NCBI GenBank assembly: GCA_964412555.1
Contig: CAYPPG010000012.1
Coordinates: forward strand, 67,039 to 131,038
DNA: 64,000 nucleotides
Direction of reading: 5' to 3'
From: CAYPPG01 sp964412555
Lineage (GTDB): Bacteria > Hinthialibacterota > Hinthialibacteria > Hinthialibacterales > Hinthialibacteraceae
In this document: positions 60,365 through 64,000 of the stretch, piece by piece
How positions within the stretch are numbered: the first letter of the stretch is position 1
How the letters are laid out: each line of letters begins with the position of its first letter
Notes under the pieces: generated by a model
What the model was told of the DNA's origin: nothing
The model's input: the letters and a program-made list of their open reading frames with translations, nothing else
Database searches by the model: none
Made by a program: the position numbers and the translations under genes

Positions 60365-61150
60365 TTATTGAGAATTCCTACTCGTGCCGGATTGCGTGGA
60401 AGCGCTGGACGTTTCTTTTTTATACACCCGAACATAATCGAAATAAATGCTGTCCGGCAGTGATGCCTCCGCGATATTACCAGCCCATTCGCCGACTTCG
60501 AGGCTCAAAATAATGTACTGGTCACGGTGAGAAACGGCTTTGTCTGTGCGCCAGACTTCTTTGTTATCGACATAGAACACATATTCTTCCGGTGTCCAAT
60601 CGATACCGATGGTGTGGTATCCTTCGCCGATTTTCGGATTCTTATATTTGTAACCGGTTGTTTTGTGATCCTCACCATATCCGTCCCAATGCAGGTTGAT
60701 GTGGATGGTGTCTTCATAGCGGACTAAATATTCGAAGATATCGATTTCGGTTCCGTTGACTTTGGGATCGCTGACTTTCTGGATGGTGGGGGATTGCAGC
60801 CAGAAGGCGGACCAATGGCCGATTTGCTCTTGGAATTTGACCCGGCATTCGAAATAGCCGAAGGTGGTTTCGTATTTACCGTCGGTAGAAATCATGGCCG
60901 TGTGATATTCGTCCCCAACCTTTTTTGTCGTGAGTACCAGCTTTCCTTCGCCATCCAGCGTAACGGTGTCTTTCACGTTGATAGCATCGCGACGGGGGCC
61001 GAGTCCGCGGTAATCCCATTTGTCGAAATCGAGCTTCGAGCCATCGAATTCATCCGACCAGACAAGTTTGTATTGATCGGAAGGAGGAGCCGCCATTAGA
61101 TTAGTTGGAACGATTCCTAAGATGATGAGGAATATAATGATTTTTTGCAT
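60365..61150 (-). CDS. Secreted glycoside hydrolase family 16
   Basis: The 261-residue product has a signal peptide (MQKIIIFLIILGIVPTNLMA) and a single GH16 jelly-roll domain starting KLVWSDEFDGSKLDFDKWDY. The catalytic motif is EIDIFEY with E135 (nucleophile), D137 and E140 (acid/base). Family members hydrolyse beta-1,3- or beta-1,4-glucans or galactans such as laminarin, lichenin, agar and carrageenan; the exact substrate is not clear. AAGGGAA lies seven bases before the ATG. No other GH16 gene is seen in the window. Confidence 0.93.
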   Translation of the reverse strand: MQKIIIFLIILGIVPTNLMAAPPSDQYKLVWSDEFDGSKLDFDKWDYRGLGPRRDAINVKDTVTLDGEGKLVLTTKKVGDEYHTAMISTDGKYETTFGYFECRVKFQEQIGHWSAFWLQSPTIQKVSDPKVNGTEIDIFEYLVRYEDTIHINLHWDGYGEDHKTTGYKYKNPKIGEGYHTIGIDWTPEEYVFYVDNKEVWRTDKAVSHRDQYIILSLEVGEWAGNIAEASLPDSIYFDYVRVYKKETSSASTQSGTSRNSQ

Positions 61151-61210
61151 ATTGATTCCCTTTCTTTTTCGTGCCAATGAATGCATTTGTCTGTATTTCA
61201 CTTACAATTA

Positions 61211-61753
61211 TTACTGTATTGATGCAAGTGTCTCTTCGATTTTTTGAGCACTTTCATCGATATTCAATCCTTCAATATTAATATGGTAGTCCGCTTTTTT
61301 GTGAAAAGGTTTAAAATAAGTCATATCTTTTTTTATTTCTTTAATATACTCTTTTTTTAGATGAGTTGTCAGTTTCATTTCAACAGGATTTGAATCATCA
61401 TCATAAAAACAAACTCGATTGACAATGTTTTCGGGGGTATCTTTTAATACAAGAACTATGCCATCTGTTTTTCGGATCATGCGGTAATACGGTGCATGAA
61501 GTCCGGCTGGCGATATGGCCATGATGTAATCGCTATGAGTATTGTTTTCAATGATCTTTTCAAGCGCTTTTGAGCAGGCTTTGCGATAGGAATAAACGGT
61601 TAAATATTGATTATAGATTCGGCCTAAGGGGAGACCGTAAAAATTTTCGATTTCGTGATCCAGATCAAAGAATTGCACCTTCATTCTTTCGGCTAAACGT
61701 TTTCCTATCGATGACTTTCCTACGCAAGCGACACCGGTTATAAAAATTTTCAT
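61211..61753 (-). CDS. P-loop kinase resembling shikimate kinase
   Basis: The 180-residue product has the Walker A motif ITGVACVGKSSIGKRLAERM and the following FFDLDHEIENFYG, the arrangement of shikimate kinases, where the DxD-like residues bind shikimate. The region HAPYYRMIRKTDGIVLVLKD follows, as in that family. The similarity is weak after residue 100. Its substrate is not certain. An aroC gene lies at 37657, so a role in the shikimate pathway is possible but unproved. The ATG at 61753 is chosen as the family start, with AAGG upstream but rather far. Confidence 0.7.
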   Translation of the reverse strand: MKIFITGVACVGKSSIGKRLAERMKVQFFDLDHEIENFYGLPLGRIYNQYLTVYSYRKACSKALEKIIENNTHSDYIMAISPAGLHAPYYRMIRKTDGIVLVLKDTPENIVNRVCFYDDDSNPVEMKLTTHLKKEYIKEIKKDMTYFKPFHKKADYHINIEGLNIDESAQKIEETLASIQ

Positions 61754-61829
61754 TATTACAATACACCTTCTCCAAATATGGTATTCATAGATTGTATTTT
61801 CTGATTTGGATTGCTGGAAGATTGTCAAT

Positions 61830-62747
61830 TCAAGATGACGTAATCCAGCGATATCCACACCCTTGGGAAAAATGAATGACGGGAATGGCAGGGAACTCTT
61901 TTTGTAAATGCTCGGAAAGCATGCGCATGCCGTGTTCCTCGCTGGTTCCGTGATTTACGACCACAAGCGGCCGTCCCGTATCTTCTGCCCAAACGGTTTG
62001 AGTCCAGGTTCGCACGACATCGTCGATCGCGATAAACAGGTCCGGTTCCATATCCATATATTGGATGGGATCACAGATGCAACCTGTCCCAAGGCCGATG
62101 GTTCTTACTTCATAGTTCGGATCTCCATAAAATGCAACACCGGGCTGTGATACGGCTTGGAGTTTTGAGGCAATGGTTTTCGCTACAGCGATTGCCGGTT
62201 GTGGATCGATGCCGTAGACGTTGTAATATTTTACTGAACGAACGATATCGTCCTCTGTAAATCCAAGCAAATTGCCGAAAGCAAACGGGATTCCAAATTC
62301 CGCCACTTTGTCCATCACATCGTGGCTACGAATGATCACGAGGTTGTTTTCTTCGATCCAGGCTTTCTTTTCATCGCGTGCTTTGATATAGGTGTCTCTC
62401 CCTGGAGTCTTTTTCTGATAAAAATCAGTATGGCTCTCATCCAAATCCCAATGGGTATAAAACGTCGGTTCATGAACCACGAGAGTATTGACGCCTTGAC
62501 GGACGGCTTCTTTGCAGGTTTTCCAATACGGCATCCAACAGGTGCCGATTTTGGTTATTTCGGTTTCCGGATCGCCGATGATGATGCGGTCGACGGATGG
62601 TTCTTTCACGCTGCAGAGGGAACGTAAATAGGTATTGAGATCGAGGGCTTTCATTTTTTCATTCTTTGTGGAATTCATGGCCAAGCCTGCAGAAGAAGTT
62701 GTCAAAGAACCAAGCCCGGCGAGTTGCAGTAGTGTTCTTCGTTTCAT
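61830..62747 (-). CDS. NIF3-like protein with a Tat-type signal peptide
   Basis: The roughly 305-residue product starts MKRRTLLQLAGLGSLTTSSA, with a twin-Arg RRTLLQ motif and a hydrophobic stretch, suggesting export by the Tat system encoded at 19476. The mature part has NTLVVHEPTFYTHWDLDESH and the closing VVNHGTSEEHGMRMLSEHLQ. These recall the metal-binding His and Glu residues of NIF3 proteins, which form hexamers with a two-metal site. Exported members are unusual. Function is unknown. AGGATC lies five bases before the ATG. Confidence 0.75.
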   Translation of the reverse strand: MKRRTLLQLAGLGSLTTSSAGLAMNSTKNEKMKALDLNTYLRSLCSVKEPSVDRIIIGDPETEITKIGTCWMPYWKTCKEAVRQGVNTLVVHEPTFYTHWDLDESHTDFYQKKTPGRDTYIKARDEKKAWIEENNLVIIRSHDVMDKVAEFGIPFAFGNLLGFTEDDIVRSVKYYNVYGIDPQPAIAVAKTIASKLQAVSQPGVAFYGDPNYEVRTIGLGTGCICDPIQYMDMEPDLFIAIDDVVRTWTQTVWAEDTGRPLVVVNHGTSEEHGMRMLSEHLQKEFPAIPVIHFSQGCGYRWITSS

Positions 62748-62928
62748 GATAGGATCCTGTTGAACTAAAAGTTTTCCCATGTCTCGATTATTTGGAGTTT
62801 ATACGATTTGTGTTTCTTGAAAAGAGCAGGATTCGTTTGAAAGAATGTGGGGAATTGCTTGATGATGTGAAGATGTCTATTCTCAATAATATTGTAAAAA
62901 ATTTGTTTTCTAACACACCAGGAACGAA

Positions 62929-63939
62929 TTAGAGTTCAAAAGTATTCAAGCCTCTCTGTAAAGGGTGACTTTCTCCTTGCCAATAAAAAGTCCCTGTGGT
63001 TTCGTCAGGAAGAGTGATCTCTACATTCCAATGACTGCCTTCCTGCCGATAACGAACGGAAATTTTTCCATTTGGATGAGGCATTTCCCCACTAATTTGT
63101 TTCATGGAACCGAGGTGAGGTTCTATTTTAACCTTTTCAAAGTAAAATGCATCGCTTTCAATACCAAGTACAATCCTGAAAAACTCAATATTTGGACTGG
63201 ATCCCCAAGCATGACAATCGGACCGGGTTCTTTCCACCTCCGAGGTTTCTCCCCAGGTTGTAAGCCCGAGTTCAATATTTTTTCTCCATACATCCAGCCA
63301 ATCAAGATATCTGTCACGTTGCCTTGAATAATCCATCAGGTTCAACCCATTTTTAATAAGCCGGTCATCGCCGCTGTTGTAATATGAAACAAAGAACTGG
63401 ATTCTGGCATCGCCAATATATTGCAGTCTCTCGTAGTAGGGACAATCCATATATGTATCAACTGCGCAAGATCGTGCCGTACGCCAGCCAATTTCCATTA
63501 TTTTTCCAATCTCCGCATCATCAGTATTCAGTCTTGCATTGAATGTAAATGGATAGCCGGTAAAGGTGCCGTAAAAATTTTCAATGATTAGTGATGTTTC
63601 TTTTGTCTCGATTTTTAATTCGACATAACGATATGTTCTGTAGCTGAGTGAAGTGAAATTCTGGTTGTCTGTTCCATCAGAAACAATGATGTCCTGTCTT
63701 CCGGAAATGGTTTTCTCTTCAATTCCATTCCTGTTGTTTTTGGCGCCATTTTCACCACGCAAACTCTCGGCATAGGTTATTGTGATTTGGCTGTTTTCTC
63801 CTCCGCTGAATATCAACGTTGGATATGCATTTGTATAAAATGTCTGATCCAATAAAATACTTGCTGTTGTATTTGCAGGAATGCTGAAAGCAGCCTTTTT
63901 TGCAGGGAAAGACGAGGGTGTCAAGCGACAACTATTCAT
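62929..63939 (-). pseudogene. GH78 alpha-L-rhamnosidase with internal deletion
   Basis: The frame encodes the N-terminal beta domains of a GH78 enzyme (IPANTTASILLDQTFYTNAY, SLSYRTYRYVELKIETKETS) and the opening of the catalytic domain (CAVDTYMDCPYYERLQYIGD, DDRLIKNGLNLMDYSRQ). It then jumps at about residue 208-212 to RDRYLDWLDVWRKNIELGLT and the last part (TRSDCHAWGSSPNIEFFRIV). In complete enzymes about 250 residues of the (alpha/alpha) barrel lie between these points, including the general acid region. The upstream side is closed by an in-frame TGA 18 bases before the ATG, so the N terminus is also incomplete. It cannot be a working rhamnosidase. Confidence 0.75.
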
Positions 63940-64000
63940 TGCCCTCGCATTGACTCACACTTTTTGTTACCGAAGCCCGGTCGTTGCCTCATTACAATGT

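Overview
The window is a 64 kb piece of a Gram-negative bacterial chromosome of moderate GC content (by eye in the mid-40s percent), densely coded on both strands. It carries no rRNA, tRNA, CRISPR array or intact insertion sequence that I can see. Sec and Tat signal peptides, a Tat translocase, a pseudopilin, cohesin/dockerin and kelch domains, UnbV/ASPIC and FG-GAP proteins, many secreted proteins of unknown function and several families of short palindromic repeats suggest an uncultivated lineage of the Planctomycetes/Verrucomicrobia or candidate-phylum kind. I cannot name the phylum from the sequence alone.

Layout. 0-3.5 kb: PEP carboxylase and a small membrane protein. 3.7-8.7 kb: an island of toxin-antitoxin modules and their wreckage (AbrB/PIN pair, two paralogous 60-70 residue proteins, an antitoxin tail fragment, a lone HicB, a HigB with a nonsense codon beside an intact HigA, a DUF2442 protein) plus AT-rich genes of unknown function. 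8.8-14 kb: a very large secreted thioester protein of the alpha-2-macroglobulin/complement C3 family. 14.3-24.9 kb: housekeeping genes (ricT-like PSP1 protein, rimO-pgpA, rplI, tatA-tatC, a nucleotide-sugar dehydratase, folC). 25.4-37.6 kb: ClC channel, lactonase-like propeller, aldo/keto reductase, a TPR/UnbV-ASPIC operon, two divergent secreted carbohydrate-active-looking proteins and a membrane-anchored SGNH hydrolase. 37.7-49.5 kb: aroC, a STAS protein, rnc-radical SAM-ruvX, a GT39-like membrane protein, an MttB-family methyltransferase, a decayed Rpn nuclease and priA. 49.8-64 kb: secreted proteins, including a kelch-cohesin-dockerin protein and two divergent FG-GAP-like proteins, then ECF sigma factor, FecR-like regulator and pseudopilin, then GH16, a shikimate-kinase-like kinase, a NIF3-like protein with a Tat-type signal, and a GH78 rhamnosidase that has lost its catalytic barrel.

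How it works together. Housekeeping operons (rimO-pgpA, tatA-tatC, rnc-rSAM-ruvX) alternate with accessory genes directed at the cell surface and at polysaccharides. The most unusual item is the thioester protein. It has the GCGEQ thioester, the downstream His in a complement-like VVHSEMIGG context, the animal-type TDKPIYKP and VLPAFEV signatures, and apparently only one cysteine in more than 1700 residues. The second most interesting block is 51.4-60.3 kb, where a surface protein with cohesin and dockerin modules lies near a sigma factor/FecR pair and a pseudopilin whose cleavage site is altered.
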